Shown here piece after piece: positions 1 through 11,800 of a DNA stretch of 64,000 nt. This DNA comes from Cryptomeria japonica. Taxonomy: Eukaryota; Streptophyta; Pinopsida; Cupressales; Cupressaceae. The notes under the pieces were generated by a model, which saw only the letters and a list, made by a program, of their open reading frames with translations, ran no database searches and had not been told where the DNA came from. A program made the position numbers and the translations under genes. Where the stretch lies: positions 421,874,757-421,938,756 of the forward strand of contig NC_081415.1 of NCBI RefSeq assembly GCF_030272615.1. The letters run 5' to 3'. Position 1 is the stretch's first letter. Each line of letters starts with the position of its first letter.

Positions 1-170
1 CCATTTCTTCAATGAAGTTTACAAGTCTTTTGCAACAATCTTTTGCCTTCTCTTTCTACTCTACTCTAAAATGCTATCTACTAATTGACTATCTCTCTTT
101 TGCTAATTCCTAACTATTAACTAATCTCTGACTATTAACTATTAACCTTTACAAATGAGGAGCCAAGGCT

Positions 171-177
171 TTATATA
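171..177 (+). promoter_or_regulatory. LTR promoter TATA box (copy A)
   Basis: TTATATAG sits 13 bases after ACAAATGAGG, at the same place as in copies B (15237) and C (10831). It is the likely core promoter, so the telo-box and hairpin array downstream would be transcribed. Confidence 0.6.
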
Positions 178-241
178 GAGAACCCTTTACAAACAGACGA
201 CTTTGATTGACTTAGAATCAATGGCTAGGATTACAAGATAG

Positions 242-259
242 AAACCCTAATTAGGGTTT
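242..259 (+). promoter_or_regulatory. Telo-box palindrome (copy A)
   Basis: AAACCCTAATTAGGGTTT is a perfect 18-bp palindrome made of two plant telo-box motifs back to back. It lies about 65-70 bp downstream of the TATA box and recurs unchanged in copies B and C although the flanks differ. Confidence 0.8.
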
Positions 260-905
260 GTTACAACAAACTTCCTTAGCCTATGAGAAAATTACATTCC
301 AGGAGTGAGGACCAATAGGAAGTGGGGGTCGGTACACTGAAGTTTGTGCCGCCTTCGATGAGTTAGGTACATTGAATCTGGACATGCTGAAGTGGATCAA
401 TCCGATTGGAGGAAAAGTGACTGAGATGCTACCCTGTCTGACGTTTGTATCTTGGTTGATCTCTTTTCTGTCTTTTGACGTGATGAATGATGTACCTCCT
501 TGATTCCCATATGCTTGATGGAGCTTCCTCATTGTCAAGTGTTCTTTCTCTGGTAGCATACCTCGCCTTGAAGTCTCATTCTTCTCTGTCATCATGTGGT
601 TTCTTCATGTGGTAGAATGAGGTCTTGAGGCTAGCTTGCAACTCCTCGAACACTTGAAGTCTTCCAACACTTCAAAACACCTTGAGTCCTCCTTTATGCA
701 TCTAGAACGTCTTTGATGGTGATGGGCTTAGAATAGGTCGTCTTTGTCTTGGCCTGATTTTCTCCATCTGCAAAACAAACCAAAAGGTGATTAAGGACAC
801 ATAATAAATTCATTCCAACATAGCATGTTCTACCTTAAAACATCAACAAGAAGACGTCAAAATGAAGTTCGCTCAAGATCCTCCCCAGGGACAGGCCCTA
901 TAAGA

Positions 906-2290
906 ATTTCTCTTTGGACCCTTTGGAAGGGTCAGGAGCGAAATTTGCATTTTAGCTCAAATTTCACCATCTCCTTGCCTTGAACTTCTCTTGACCTTTG
1001 AATTGCTTTCTCTTGAAGATATCATTGATTTGACCCCAAAAAGACCAAAAGAGGATTTCGCTTTGGATCTAGGCCAAGGACAGGAGCTATTTAGAATTTC
1101 GCTCTCGACCCTTTGGAAGGGTCAGGAGCGAAATTCAAGTTTTAGACTTGATCCTTCATTTCCTTCACTTCAATTCATCTTACAAAGTAAAAATACATCA
1201 CTCCACCTTTAACCACGCCATAGGAATCAATGTTTTGGCTTCACAGAAGGAGAAAATAGGTGGTTTGAGGAATTTCGCTCTGGACCCTTTGGAAGGGTCA
1301 GGAGCAAAATTCTTTCTTTGCTTGTTTTCTCTTACTTAGCTCCATTCTTCTCACTTTGTTCTACCTTGACTCTCCCTTTGGATCCTTCTCTCATGCTTGC
1401 AACACTTTGTTTGACCTCAAAATGGCTTGCTAGGAGAAATTCGCTAAAAATCATGGCCAGGGACAGGACCTATTTAGGTTTTCGCTCTGGACCCTTTGGA
1501 AGGGTCAGGAGCGAAATCTTTTTTCTAGCTCAAAATCTTGATCATTGGTGGCCACAAGCCATTCAAATGCATGTCTAAGGGTCTCTCCAAGTTCAATCCA
1601 CCCCAATCCACACTTGGGTTGACACAAAATGGAAGGAAAAGAGAGATTTTGGGAATTTCGCTCTGGACCTAGGCCAAGGATAGGACCTATAGGGAATTTC
1701 GCTCTGGACCCTTTGGAAGGGTCAAGAGCGAAATTCTCCTTTTGGGTTGATTTCTACCACTTTATCGCCTCAAACCTCTTCTCAAAGGCAAATATGCACC
1801 AAAGCCTCCTCAACCATGCCTCAAAAATCCAAAACTTGGCCATATCAAAGAGCAAAATAGAGAAAAGTGAATTTCCTCTAGACCCTTTGGAAGGGTTAGG
1901 AGCGAAATTCTCATTTTAGGCCCATTTTCACCCTTTTCCTCCCTTCTTTGGCTTGGATATAACTTATTAGGCCTCTCTTGATCATCCTCCAGTCCAAGTT
2001 AGCATTCACTTCAAGGTTTTGTGAAGAAAAAAGGGTCTCATGAATTTCGCTCTGGACCCTTTGGAAGGGTCAGGAGCGAAATTCCTCCTTATGCTCAAAT
2101 CCTGACTTCATTTTCATATTTCTTTACTCCAAATAAGTGTTTTGCCCTCAATAATGCCTGGGAATGAGTTAGTTCTAAGTTTGGATCAAAGTAGAATGTC
2201 CTATAGAGGAATTCGCTCTGGACCCTTTGGAAGGGTCAGAAGCGAAATTGAAATTCGCTTTGGACCCTTTGGAAGGGTCAGGAGCGAAAT
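906..2290 (+). repeat. Hairpin array A, nine stem-loop units
   Basis: Nine copies of a ~39-nt imperfect palindrome with outer arms ATTTCGCTC/GAGCGAAAT and inner arms GACCCTT/AAGGGTC. The TC of the TTCGCTC arm (TTCTCTT in unit 1, TTCCTCT in unit 6) lies at about 909, 1099, 1275, 1482, 1699, 1874, 2047, 2213 and 2255. Spacing is 166-217 bp except for the last pair (42 bp). The spacers share little sequence, whereas the hairpin is nearly invariant. Some units are preceded by a shorter GGCCAAGGACAGGACCTAT-like motif (near 1070, 1455 and 1670). Confidence 0.9.
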
Positions 2291-2320
2291 TTGACATTTT
2301 GGTCTCTTCGTCAGGATTCA

Positions 2321-2396
2321 TATATGGAATATAACATTTAAGTATAAGTGACATTTCCTTATATCTTTCTTCTTTCTTATACTTTATATTCCATAT
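2321..2396 (+). repeat. Inverted repeat after hairpin array A
   Basis: TATATGGAATATAA pairs with a TTATATTCCATATA-like arm across about 45 nt. The same inverted repeat follows the array in copy B at 17950-17983, so it is a family feature. Confidence 0.75.
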
Positions 2397-2469
2397 ATAT
2401 TGTTAGGATGTTTGAGAGTGGTTTCGGACCTCCAGGAGTTATAATGCAAAATCTAGTTTTTGGAGGATT

Positions 2470-2612
2470 CTTCAATTTTCCAGACTTAGTCAAATTTTAG
2501 GATCAGGATGACATTCCAGACAGCGCCAAATTTCAGGAACAGGATGACATTCCAGACTTAGCCAAATTTCAGGACATTTGAAGATCAGGATGACATTCCA
2601 GACCTCATCACT
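2470..2612 (+). repeat. Short tandem repeats near LTR A end
   Basis: Degenerate direct repeats of about 30 nt built on GACATTCCAGACTTAGCC and AAATTTCAGGATCAGG. The same units occur at 18065-18225 in copy B. Confidence 0.7.
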
Positions 2613-2919
2613 CACCAATTTGACCTAACTCAGACCTTCAAAGATGATATTCACTCACCAAGCTTCATTGACCTCTTGAAACTCAAACAAGACACTATTA
2701 GCAACAAGAGCAAAACTAGGCCTAAGGGAGACTTTCAAAGAAACCCTAACCTAGAGCACCTGCTGACTCCCCCTGGCTCAAGTAGAGCCTGCCATCCTAG
2801 TGATCCCCCTGGCGACACTCAAAATACAAAGGCTAATAGACAAAACCCTAAAAACCTAGAAAGCAAAAAATGTAGGGGTTCCCATTTGCAATGGGGGGAT
2901 GTGTGAATACGTCACAACA

Positions 2920-3311
2920 CATTGTTATTGGATTTAACCATCCAACTGTGTAGTCAATGTGACTCCTATTTCTGTGATTGAGCAGTGAGCTCTAGGCGGT
3001 TGGCCTTTCTGCATGTGCATACCCCATTATTGTATTCACTTACTATCTGTAGTAGTATCATCTGATTGTGGGTAAGGTTTGCCACCGTGGTTTTTCCCCT
3101 TACAGGGTTTCCATGTCAAAATCTCTGTGTCATGTGTTGTGGATGTTGTTTTCCTTTCTGTCTCATGCATTAAGTTGTACCAGTATTACTATAACTGTTA
3201 ATCTGTTTTACTGGCATCGAGTTTTAAGTTGGAATAATTTGTTTTGGGTTGTAATTTATTGACAACTGATTCACCCCCCCCCCCTCTCAGTTGTCCTTCC
3301 TGGTTCCTAAC
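2920..3311 (+). mobile_element. Copia-like LTR, 3' fragment
   Basis: Contains GGTTTGCCACCGTGGTTTTT, the complement of a segment in the minus-strand LTRs at 20040 and 33810, followed by TGATTCA, a C-run and CTCTCAGT, matching the G-run end of those LTRs in reverse. It ends TCCTAACA at about 3311. It is therefore a plus-strand LTR end of the same broad family, with long LTR A abutting or inserted in it on the left. No coding part follows. Confidence 0.6.
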
Positions 3312-4320
3312 AGGGCCGACAGTTGAAACTCAAGACATACATAAAGTGTGCTATGTTCTTTGGAGCCATTGATGGTTTAATTATAATTGTGTTGGGAGAC
3401 TCTTATCACATGTGTCTCAATGCTTTGAATGGTACATCCAAAGGAAATGCACGACCATGCAATTGACTATCTCTGCTCATCTACTTGGAGGGAATGTAGT
3501 GAAACTTGGTTGATCTTGTGTCCATCATGGACTGTAGTTTAAACTAGAAGATGTTAAGGAACTTGATGTTGTTGTTGGACATGATTGTTTGTGGAAAGAC
3601 AAAATAGACCCACACATTCATAAAGAACTTAGTAGTTTCCTCCATAGAGATCCCTATTTCTAGGGCATTATATTTGTATTTTTCTTGAACCTGCCAACCA
3701 CGACAAAAACATAATTGTGATAATGCCTATTGTGGGTGGATCCAACTTGTCAATTGATGTCATGTCCCCATCAATAAATGGAATTACAACCAATTAAATA
3801 GGGTAGCAGCCACAAAACTCAGGTGAGCAGGGCCGACCTGAAGCAAAGGGAAAAGGATAACAAAATAAAAATAAAATATAATTGCAAAGTGGTGCAGGAG
3901 CGGAGCACATAGGAAGCTCATGAAGATCAATATCTTTTGCTTTTGTGTTTTTTTCATGTTTCTATGATGTAATAAGGTCATGTGGACCATCTCATAATGT
4001 TTAATCATGATGTAAGGCCTTGATGCCATTTTTGTGCATTCTAACCTAACAAGACCTAGTTGGTCAACTATGGTCAACCGTCATCCAAATGTGGAAATGG
4101 GGTGACACCATTAGAAATCATGTTTTGAGGCATATATGGCATAGGTGTAATGGTTGTAGGGTGTTTTGGAAATTTTTGTGTACCCATGTAAAAGTTGTAA
4201 AAAGTTGCATGAGCAATTTTGCAACTTTTGTTGTCAAGTTGACAACATTTTGTGCTTTTTTGTAAACCAATGGCTATTTGGTTCAAAAGGTGGTTATAGC
4301 TGGTTGGTCAGTTGTATATG
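3312..4320. other. Unassigned eroded repeat sequence
   Basis: No convincing coding region. GGCCGACCTGAAGCAAAGGG near 3832 recurs in altered form near 5467, suggesting degraded repeat material. Confidence 0.4.
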
Positions 4321-4322
4321 GG

Positions 4323-4332
4323 CCTATATAAG
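4323..4332 (+). promoter_or_regulatory. TATA box of an eroded LTR
   Basis: GGCCTATATAAGCCTCTTCC resembles an LTR core promoter. The downstream sequence (GTTGTTGAAGCA, then GTACGGATTGGTACAG) looks like an R-U5 region. LTR borders could not be set. Confidence 0.4.
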
Positions 4333-4449
4333 CCTCTTCCAAACCGAGGCAAGGTTGTTGAAGCATTTTTTTGAAGAATTGGCAATACAAACATCTCTGT
4401 TTTCCTTGATTTTGCTGCAAACACGTGTAACAGTCCTTTGATTCTCTTT

Positions 4450-6300
4450 TGTACGGATTGGTACAGACACAACATGAACTTAGAATGTTAGAGCATTGAG
4501 TTAACTTCCTTCTCCAAGTGATTTGAAGTGTTTTTGTGCAGTTTGGAGGGAGATCCATTCATTTCTTTCCTACCGGGTCAGCAAACCCACTTAAACCTAG
4601 GGTTTTGGACAAATGGGGCTATAACTTGACATTCCCTGATCTAAAAATCAATTCTCTTTGGGGAATGTCAAGTCTACAAGTGTATTATAGGATTTTGGAG
4701 GTTTCAGAGATGGCCATGAAGAATGGAGGAAGAACCAAGCAATTTTAACCTGGCATCCTCATGTGACAAGTTATGTAATTGACTGAGTTTTGTGAACTGG
4801 GCAGAATTGTAAGTGTTTGGACCCCAAATGTTGGTGAATTTGATGGTTTGGAGATTGTTAGAAGGTGTTCCAAGTGGTGGCTTGGTTGTTTGATCAATCT
4901 AAAGGGTAGTTGCTTTGTAAAAGTGACCTAATTGGGGCTCTAGGGCTATTAGGGCAGCATTAGTCCTCATAGGAAGTCCAAGACATCAAGGGTTGAATTT
5001 GTGATATGTTTTTAACCTTGTTGAATGATGTCATTTCATGTAAACAAATTGTGTTCACTCCTTTTGTGATTGGGTGTATTAGGACTGCCTACTGTGGAAG
5101 GGCTACTAGGCTTAATTGATGCCTACGTTGTGGTAAACCTTAGCAAGAAGGTTGTGGTCAAATCTAAACTCATTTGGGGTCTGCAAAGGTTGTTCTAAGA
5201 TTTTTCAAAGGTCTCCTAATCTATGCCCATTGTTCCTCATACTATGTCCAAGTATGACTAATGAGAGTGTGTTGAAGCTTTGGAGGGTTAAGGCTTAGAA
5301 TTGTATGATGAGTTGTCCATCATACCTTGAAGGTTTCCACTGATGTTCAGAGTCTTGTGTAGGGGTCTGAGATTGTTGTGAGTCTGATTTCAAATTGGTC
5401 CTATCAGTTTGGGTTGTGTTCAAGAAGTTGTCTTGTCAAACTCAATCCTTCACAAGGCTCTGCATCACAAAGGAAATGGGCCAACCTGAAGTAAGGGGAA
5501 TTGTATTTAGCTGACCAGAGATAAGAAAAAATAAAAATAATAATTGATATTTAAATAAGAGCCGACTAGATTGAGATATCAATGATTCATTTAAAGAAGG
5601 CTGACTGGAATTATTAATTGGCCCACCCAGAACACCTAAACAAACAGAAGCTAAGTAATGAAGAGGCAGCAGTTAGTTTGAGATGATACCTCTCTTGGGA
5701 AAAGGGAAGAGTTGTGACTCACTGTCCTCCCTTGAGGACAATATGATGAAGAAATTCATTTAGTGAAAGGGAGGAAGGAAGGAAATCAGATAAGATTGAC
5801 AAAAAGGAGAAGATAACAGATTGAACAAGATCAGATTGGAAACAAAGAAGTCCTGATCTGAAACATAAGTCAGTTCTGTTTATATGGTCTGGGTACATAC
5901 TTGAAAATCAGAAAATAAAAAGGAAATATTATTTTGAGGAATCATGCAATTGAAGGACAGAAATACTCATGCATCGAACAAGATCAAGGATAGAAATCAG
6001 AACAAAAAACATTATATGTAATCTATAATCATCTAAAATGAAACAGCTAGATCAAATCATCTGAAATCATATACAGGAATCTATCCTAATCGTCTTTTTG
6101 GTATGCAACATGATAATGTTCTTATGCATAATTCATCACATATCGATATATGCAATAATATGTATGCAACATGATAATATATTTGTTACATAACCTCTCA
6201 TATATCAGATATAGGCAACGATGTGTGATATCTAGATTCCTATTCCATTGCTGCAATCAACCATGACAAGGTTAGTAAGGGAGTGCAAGGAGGGAGAGCA
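4450..6300. other. No gene seen
   Basis: AT-rich sequence without protein similarity that I can recognise. Scattered GCCGACT/GCTGACTGG motifs and ATGCAACATGATAAT repeats (about 6105-6190) suggest LTR debris. Confidence 0.4.
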
Positions 6301-6318
6301 GAGACTTAACCTCCTTCT

Positions 6319-6645
6319 AAGTAGGCCACCCCATGATGGATGCCCAAAGTGCCTGCTACTTGGGGCCACGGGGTGCAAAGTCACTCTCTTGGGCTTAGAT
6401 GAGATGTTCTAGGTGGCCTATTGCGGCTTCCTCTCCAATCTATGTGATAATTGATTGTGGACACACTTATATGTGGGTTAATGAAGCGGCACAAATAGGG
6501 AAGGCAGAAATGGGCTCCCCCACTAAGTATGCCACCCCATGTTGGGTGTCCAAAGTGCCTCCCACTTGGGGCCAAGGGGTGCAAAGTCACACCCTTGGGC
6601 TTAGATGACGGATGTTTTGGGTGCCCTATCGTGTTTCTTCATTCA
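6319..6645 (+). repeat. Direct repeat, two copies 216 bp apart
   Basis: A ~105-bp segment beginning AAGTAGGCCACCCCATG at 6319 recurs at 6535 as AAGTATGCCACCCCATG. Both contain TTGGGGCCA, GGGGTGCAAAGTCAC and CTTGGGCTTAGATGA. The second copy has a small inverted repeat, CCAAAGTG/CCACTTGG. Confidence 0.85.
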
Positions 6646-6953
6646 ATCCTCCAACATGGTTGATTACTATATTTAAGTATGTTGCCTATTTATTAAGTTC
6701 AATATAAGTTAATGCCATCAAAAGGGTAATTAATGCAATTTATTAAATATGCAATTTTTTTTATTAAACCCTAACCTTAATAAAATAAATTGATCTTATG
6801 AATTACATTTCCAATATTATCTAACATGATTATAGGAGCTAAACCAGGATTTATATTTCTTAAAGGATTTTGATTGGTAAATTACAACTTTAACTATTTA
6901 TATTTCTTATTTTAATGGAACTTGTGAATTTAGGGCAATCTCAAAAGTGGACT

Positions 6954-6971
6954 TTACAATTGGTATTAGAG
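6954..6971 (+). promoter_or_regulatory. LTR end and tRNA-Met primer-binding site
   Basis: TTACA ends at 6958 and is followed after two bases by TGGTATTAGAG, one mismatch from the plant tRNA-Met primer site TGGTATCAGAG. This marks the 3' end of a plus-strand 5' LTR. Its start is not resolved and no gag is recognisable downstream. Confidence 0.6.
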
Positions 6972-7937
6972 CTTTGATCTTATCAGCCTCTAGGGAAAAT
7001 AATGAGCTCGGTTTTGAAATAATATTTCAAACATCATATTCCATAATGATCATATAAAATCATAGTGTTATATGTTTTTCAAAGTGATAGTCACGCCACG
7101 TTTATAACAGCTACTGACATACTTTCTAAGAATCAATTGTAGTTGGTCTCTTGTATTGCAAAGTGACCAGAAAGAGAGCCAAATGATTCATGACCTGGTA
7201 GTATTGCTCCCTATTGAAGGGGTCGGTGATCTATAGGTTGAATAGGGAGTGTATGAAATAATGAAAAGAGAGTAAAGTCTTGTTTACAAATCTGTTGAGA
7301 CAATTGCAGTGGGTGTGCTAAGAAGTATAGGAGGTATTTCCTTATGAATAACCATGAAAACTATGAGACGTGAATACACCTCACAAACCCTATACATACC
7401 AAGGAATGGTGGGCAGTATCAAAATGTAGTGACAACCTTATGGAAGTGCATATGAATAACTTACAATAAGCCTAAGATTCACCATAAATGGCACTGACAA
7501 GACACTAGTAAATCAATATAGGAGGTTATTGAACATATCAATAGTGGCATAGAAACAAGAGTAGTTTGATATACATAATACAAGTTTATGAAAGGTTCGT
7601 TCACAAGATTTTTGTGTTCCTCCAAATTATGTCCAACACAATATTGCTTATCTTTAGGATACTAATCCATCTTTGGGATTCCGCTATTTCCATTTAAACA
7701 AATTAACATCAATTTTTCTGAAATTAAGAATATATTGTCACAATGTAAATCAGTGAAGCCATACTATTAGGAGAAGCCCAAGATGAGTTAATAAGGAGAT
7801 TTGGGTGTTAAGGAGTACATTTAGTAGTTGCTACACCCTTATTTCCTCAAGATCTGGAAACAATTTATCCAACTAGTAAGAACTGATCTCAATAGTAAAA
7901 CTTGAAATATGTCAGCTTGAAATCTCTCCATAGAAAC
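6972..7937. other. Eroded retroelement interior, no gene called
   Basis: Follows a primer-binding site, so an untranslated leader and gag are expected, but no reading frame or motif stands out. Confidence 0.35.
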
Positions 7938-8109
7938 TGTTGTCATTTTATGACACCTTTGGTCCATCAGTAAGATCCGATCAGAGATACGATCCATGGA
8001 CCAGCGCTGCCCCAGTTGATCAAGGAGAAAAGCAGAAGAATTATGAGGTGAGAAGTGTTGTCTTGCCTGGAGGAAGTTCCTTCTCTTTGCCTTCTCTTCT
8101 TTTCTTCTT

Positions 8110-8630
8110 CGGAACCCCGAGGTTCTGAAGTTCCCTTTGCTTCCTTTCTTTCATATTACCCAGAACCCGGGAACCCTGAGGTTCTGAAGTTCCTTCTCTT
8201 TGCCTTCTCTTCTTTTCTTCTCCGGAACTTCGGAACCCCGAAGTTCCCTCCTCGTCTTCTCCCCTTTCTCAAAACTCTGGAACCCCGAGGTTTTGAAGTT
8301 CCTCCCTTTCCTTCCCCTTCATCTTCAGTTCTCCGAAGTTCCCTTTCTTTGCCTTCTTGGGAACTCCGGAACCCCGAGGTTCCGAAGTCTCTTCCTTGCT
8401 GCCTTTCCCTCTTCCCCGAAACTCCGGAACCCCGAGGTTCCGAAGTTCCTTCCTTAGCCTTTTTTTGTTCCTCGGAGCTCCGGAACCCTGAGGTTCCAAA
8501 GTTCCTTTGCTAGGTCTCCCCTTTTCCTTTTTCTTAGTTTCTCCTTCCCTTTCCCCGGAACTCCGGAAACCCAAGGTTTCGAAGTTCCTTCCTTGTCTTC
8601 CCCACTTCGGGAACCCTAGTTTCCAAAGTC
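8110..8630 (+). repeat. Hairpin array D, about ten GGTTCC stem-loops
   Basis: Units have arms GGAACTCCGGAACC and GGTTCCGAAGTTCC around a CCGA loop. The best copies are near 8222-8248, 8359-8390, 8418-8449, 8474-8505 and 8557-8588, with partial ones at about 8110, 8169, 8273, 8325 and 8600. Spacing is about 50-85 bp in pyrimidine-rich sequence. The array lies upstream of the LTR TATA box, unlike arrays A and B. Confidence 0.88.
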
Positions 8631-8990
8631 CTCGGACTTCCTCCTGGCTTGCAGCACTTCCGAATGGTGTGATCAACACTTAAAGCTTTAAATGTTCCGA
8701 CGACTTTTGTGACTTGTGTACCTTCTTTTGTGGAGCCACATGGGTGCATTTAATGTTTTTGGCAGGATTTCCATCAAGAGAGGTAAAGGGCCATGCTTGT
8801 TGTGGTAACTTATGTCATGTCTGCATGCTCTGACTTTGGAAGGTCAGTCAATCCACCCTTCTCAGGATTGCATTTTCAGGGTATGGCTAGGTTGCTTGCA
8901 TGTACAGAAGTCAAGTGCATGCACTTCCTTGCACTCCCAGACTGACATTTCTCTACACACACAGGGGTCATGATCACTCTTGTAACCAAT

Positions 8991-9001
8991 TTTCTATATA
9001 A
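8991..9001 (+). promoter_or_regulatory. LTR D TATA box
   Basis: TTTCTATATAAAGGCTGTTG is a strong TATA element followed at about 30 bp by TTGTAAAGGGTTCTC, a plausible transcript start region. Confidence 0.6.
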
Positions 9002-9514
9002 AGGCTGTTGAGCCTCATTGTAAAGGGTTCTCTCCCTGCTGGCTTGAGCTATTCTATGCTCTTTCACTTCTCTTGTATTTATCTTACATTTTTGCAACTG
9101 TAAGTTTGGCCATTGGCCTTATAATGAATTGAAATCACCATTCTTGCCTTCCTTCAACTTATGTATGTTGTGTATGTTTCCTTACCTTCATCATAGGTGT
9201 ATGTTTTGTGGCTCTTCTCTCATATATGCTGTGTTAATTTATTTCTGAGTGTGACTTGTGGGAAACCTTCTCCCCTCTTGACATTTAACGAATTCTAACC
9301 TCCATACATGTATTGGGGTCACTCATACAACTGAAGTTTGTGCAGCTCCTGGGTATTTCAGTTGATTCTTTGTGTCATTTCGGGTAGGGAGAGGAGCAAT
9401 CTCTTCTTGGTGCATCACCTCCTTTTATTTTAAGCATTTCTCTCTTCCCTTTATCTCTGCAAGTTGTTAGGATAGGCTTGGGAGTAAGTTTTGAAGTGTT
9501 GAGTTGGTTCAACA

Positions 9515-9975
9515 CCTACACCTGGATTGAGAAGGAAGCCGGCCTTTTCCGGAGATTCAACCCCCTTGCGCAAGATCCCACACTTTGGGGTTGTTTCCAT
9601 GTTTCACAAGGTTGCTGAGTTGATAGCTCAGCAAGGGTGCAAGCTTTTGTGATAATAGAAACCTTAAGGTTACTCTGACAAATAAAGGGAAAATATCGTC
9701 ATAGAACATTACATGGATGTGTGTCATGCTTCTAATCCTCATCTTAATATATAAACTCTTTCTCTAACATTAAGAGATATATATGATATGCTGCAAACAT
9801 TGGGACAACCTAATCAGTTCTTACATTTATAAGTGATGCGAAATGAGGGTGGGAGAAAATTATGAACCTTGCCAATTTCCAACTCTAGATTATGTTGTTG
9901 TGAGTTTTAGTTTAAATTTGCAACTTAAAGTAATACCAGGGTTACAAAAGATAATTATATCATATGGTTAACAAG
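9515..9975. other. No gene seen
   Basis: No recognisable protein or RNA. It may be the 3' interior of the retroelement whose polypurine tract lies just before 10022. Confidence 0.35.
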
Positions 9976-9992
9976 ATTAAAACTGTCATTGC

Positions 9993-10021
9993 TTGAGGAC
10001 AAGCAATCTTGGGAAGGGCGG
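9993..10021 (+). promoter_or_regulatory. Polypurine tract before LTR C
   Basis: TTGAGGACAAGCAATCTTGG followed by GAAGGGCGG is a purine-rich tract directly abutting TGTTGATG. This layout is typical just 5' of a Ty3/gypsy 3' LTR and implies that copy C is a 3' LTR. Confidence 0.6.
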
Positions 10022-10830
10022 TGTTGATGTTTTTTTATGCACTTCATACACAAAATAAAATACCAAGGTATCATATCCTCTCTTGAATAAAATCTCCTCA
10101 AATGCTGAACTAAGTGATCACTTGAGGTGACTTTAAGGTTCCAAATGTCAGGTCTTGATGTGTGGATAAGCTCAATTGCTTGATGTGATATTGCTAGAAT
10201 CACAAGGGGGACTTGCATTGATACTTGAACTCTCGCTTGAATGCAGCTAGAACTTGAGATCTAATTGACTTGAAAAAAAGATAAAAAGGATAAGGGTTTA
10301 GAGAAATCTAATTTATACCTAAGATCAATGATAACACTGGATCCTTCTAGGATGGACACATTCCTTAACCAAGCTTTGCTTCGCCATATTGCCAACTACA
10401 CAAAACGGATGTGATCTTACAAGGAAATGAAAGGCTTTCATATCATGAATCATTCACCCAAATACCCAATACACTGGTGCAACTTGAATAAACATATCCA
10501 CGATTGAGCTTAGCACATTTTAATGTTCAGGCTAACTATGCATTGCAATTGAACATCATCCAACCACAAATAGTATGAAGCAAGGAATTATCAACATCCA
10601 CACATTACTCCATCACAATCAATGAACTTCATCTAAGATGAGGATACAACAAGAAATCATGCAATATGTAGAAGAAACAACACATTCCACCATATCTTCA
10701 ATGAAAAGGAAGTTTATTTACAAGCTTGGCAACAATTTCTACCTTCTCCTCCTACTCTACTCTAATTATCTACTGTCAACTATTCTCTATCAATCAACTA
10801 TTAACCTTTACAAATGAGAGAGTGGAGTCT

Positions 10831-10837
10831 TATATAG
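10831..10837 (+). promoter_or_regulatory. LTR promoter TATA box (copy C)
   Basis: TATATAG in GAGTCTTATATAGTGC, at the position equivalent to 171 in copy A and 15237 in copy B. Confidence 0.6.
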
Positions 10838-10900
10838 TGCTCTCAATACAATTCAATGACCTGGATCAAATCCAAATCAATGGCCAAGGTTGAAAGATAG

Positions 10901-10918
10901 AAACCCTAATTAGGGTTT
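10901..10918 (+). promoter_or_regulatory. Telo-box palindrome (copy C)
   Basis: AAACCCTAATTAGGGTTT, identical to the palindromes in copies A and B, about 64 bp after the TATA box. Confidence 0.8.
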
Positions 10919-11800
10919 GTTACACCCATTACATAACATTTAATGCTTGACCAATGATAAAATTACAATAAATAGGACACATGTCCTTCTTTGATGTTGA
11001 CCAATGAATGATGAGGTTAGGTATATCGAGATTTGTGCCTCCACATGTGGTAGTTGTCCTCCTCGTTGGATGAGTGAAGTGCATTGAATCTGGACACCCT
11101 AATTTGGAATGATGGATAGGTGATGACTTCAATGCCACCTCAGCCTACTCCTTGTAACTCATCACAATTATTTGTGATTCGGGCAATATCTCTTGATACT
11201 CAACATTTCCAAGCCTGTGATGTGAATGAGATGATGGTGGAAGATATTCCCAAATTGCATCATCCTCTCTGACCTGATCACTTTTGCATTCTCTTTCTCT
11301 TGTGTGGAAAATCCTTCCTTATGATGTCTAGAACATGTTCTTGCATTGCTCTCTGTCTTGAATCTCCTATCTTAGATTGCCTTCTTATCCTGACAAGTAT
11401 TCTTGGATTTCCGAAGGAAATTCAAGATGGTCATATGTTCCTTCCTTGATGTTGACTGTTGCACTTGCCTTGATGCGCCTTTCCTTGTCTTTTCTCGTGT
11501 CATGAAGTTCCCTCCAAGTTGTAATGTCTTCTCTCCATCATTCCACGTGCTTACTTCCTGCATCAGACCTTGATGTTGCTTGTAGCCAATTACTTCCCTT
11601 CATCACCTACAACAACAAATAAGATAGCATCAAACACAAATAATATAAATAGCATTCACATATTTTCCAAGCTTTCTAATCTGATATGCCTTCCTAATGG
11701 GGGTGAAATGATGTTCTGATTTCTGATCTTATGTCTGATTTTGTTATGCCTTAAGGTCTGATCTGATTTGAATTTCTGATTTTACCCTGATTTGTCTTTG

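Larger units (their letters stand above)
1..2919 (+). mobile_element. Long Ty3/gypsy-like LTR, copy A (5' end outside window)
   Basis: This matches the two other long LTRs here (10022-13105 and 14375-18382) in order of parts: a TATA box, a telo-box palindrome, a repeat array, a short inverted repeat, repeated TTAGCCAAATTTCAGG units, and the terminal GATGTGTGAA...CACAACA. Position 1 aligns with about 15063 in copy B, so roughly 690 bp of its start lies outside the window. It ends in CAACA at 2919, the complement of the TGTTG that opens copies B and C. The next bases are CATTG, the expected target duplication, but the left partner is not visible. No primer site follows, so it is a solo LTR or a 3' LTR. 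Confidence 0.75.
7938..9514 (+). mobile_element. LTR D with hairpin array
   Basis: Likely borders are TGTTGTCATT at 7938 and TTCAACA at 9514, short inverted LTR ends. The interior has a hairpin array (8110-8630), a TATA box (about 8994), then GAGCCTCATTGTAAAGGGTT, a T-rich region and AATGAATTGAAAT, as in an R/U5 region. No matching target duplication was found (GAAAC left, CCTAC right), so the borders are tentative or the element is rearranged. The long plus-strand frame across the array (8055-8513) is a repeat artefact. Confidence 0.5.

Noticed and set aside
8055-8679. Overlapping long frames on both strands with EPRGSEVP and NLGVPEFRG peptide repeats
   Set aside because: They follow the GGTTCC hairpin repeat on both strands; the peptides are by-products of the repeat, not genes.
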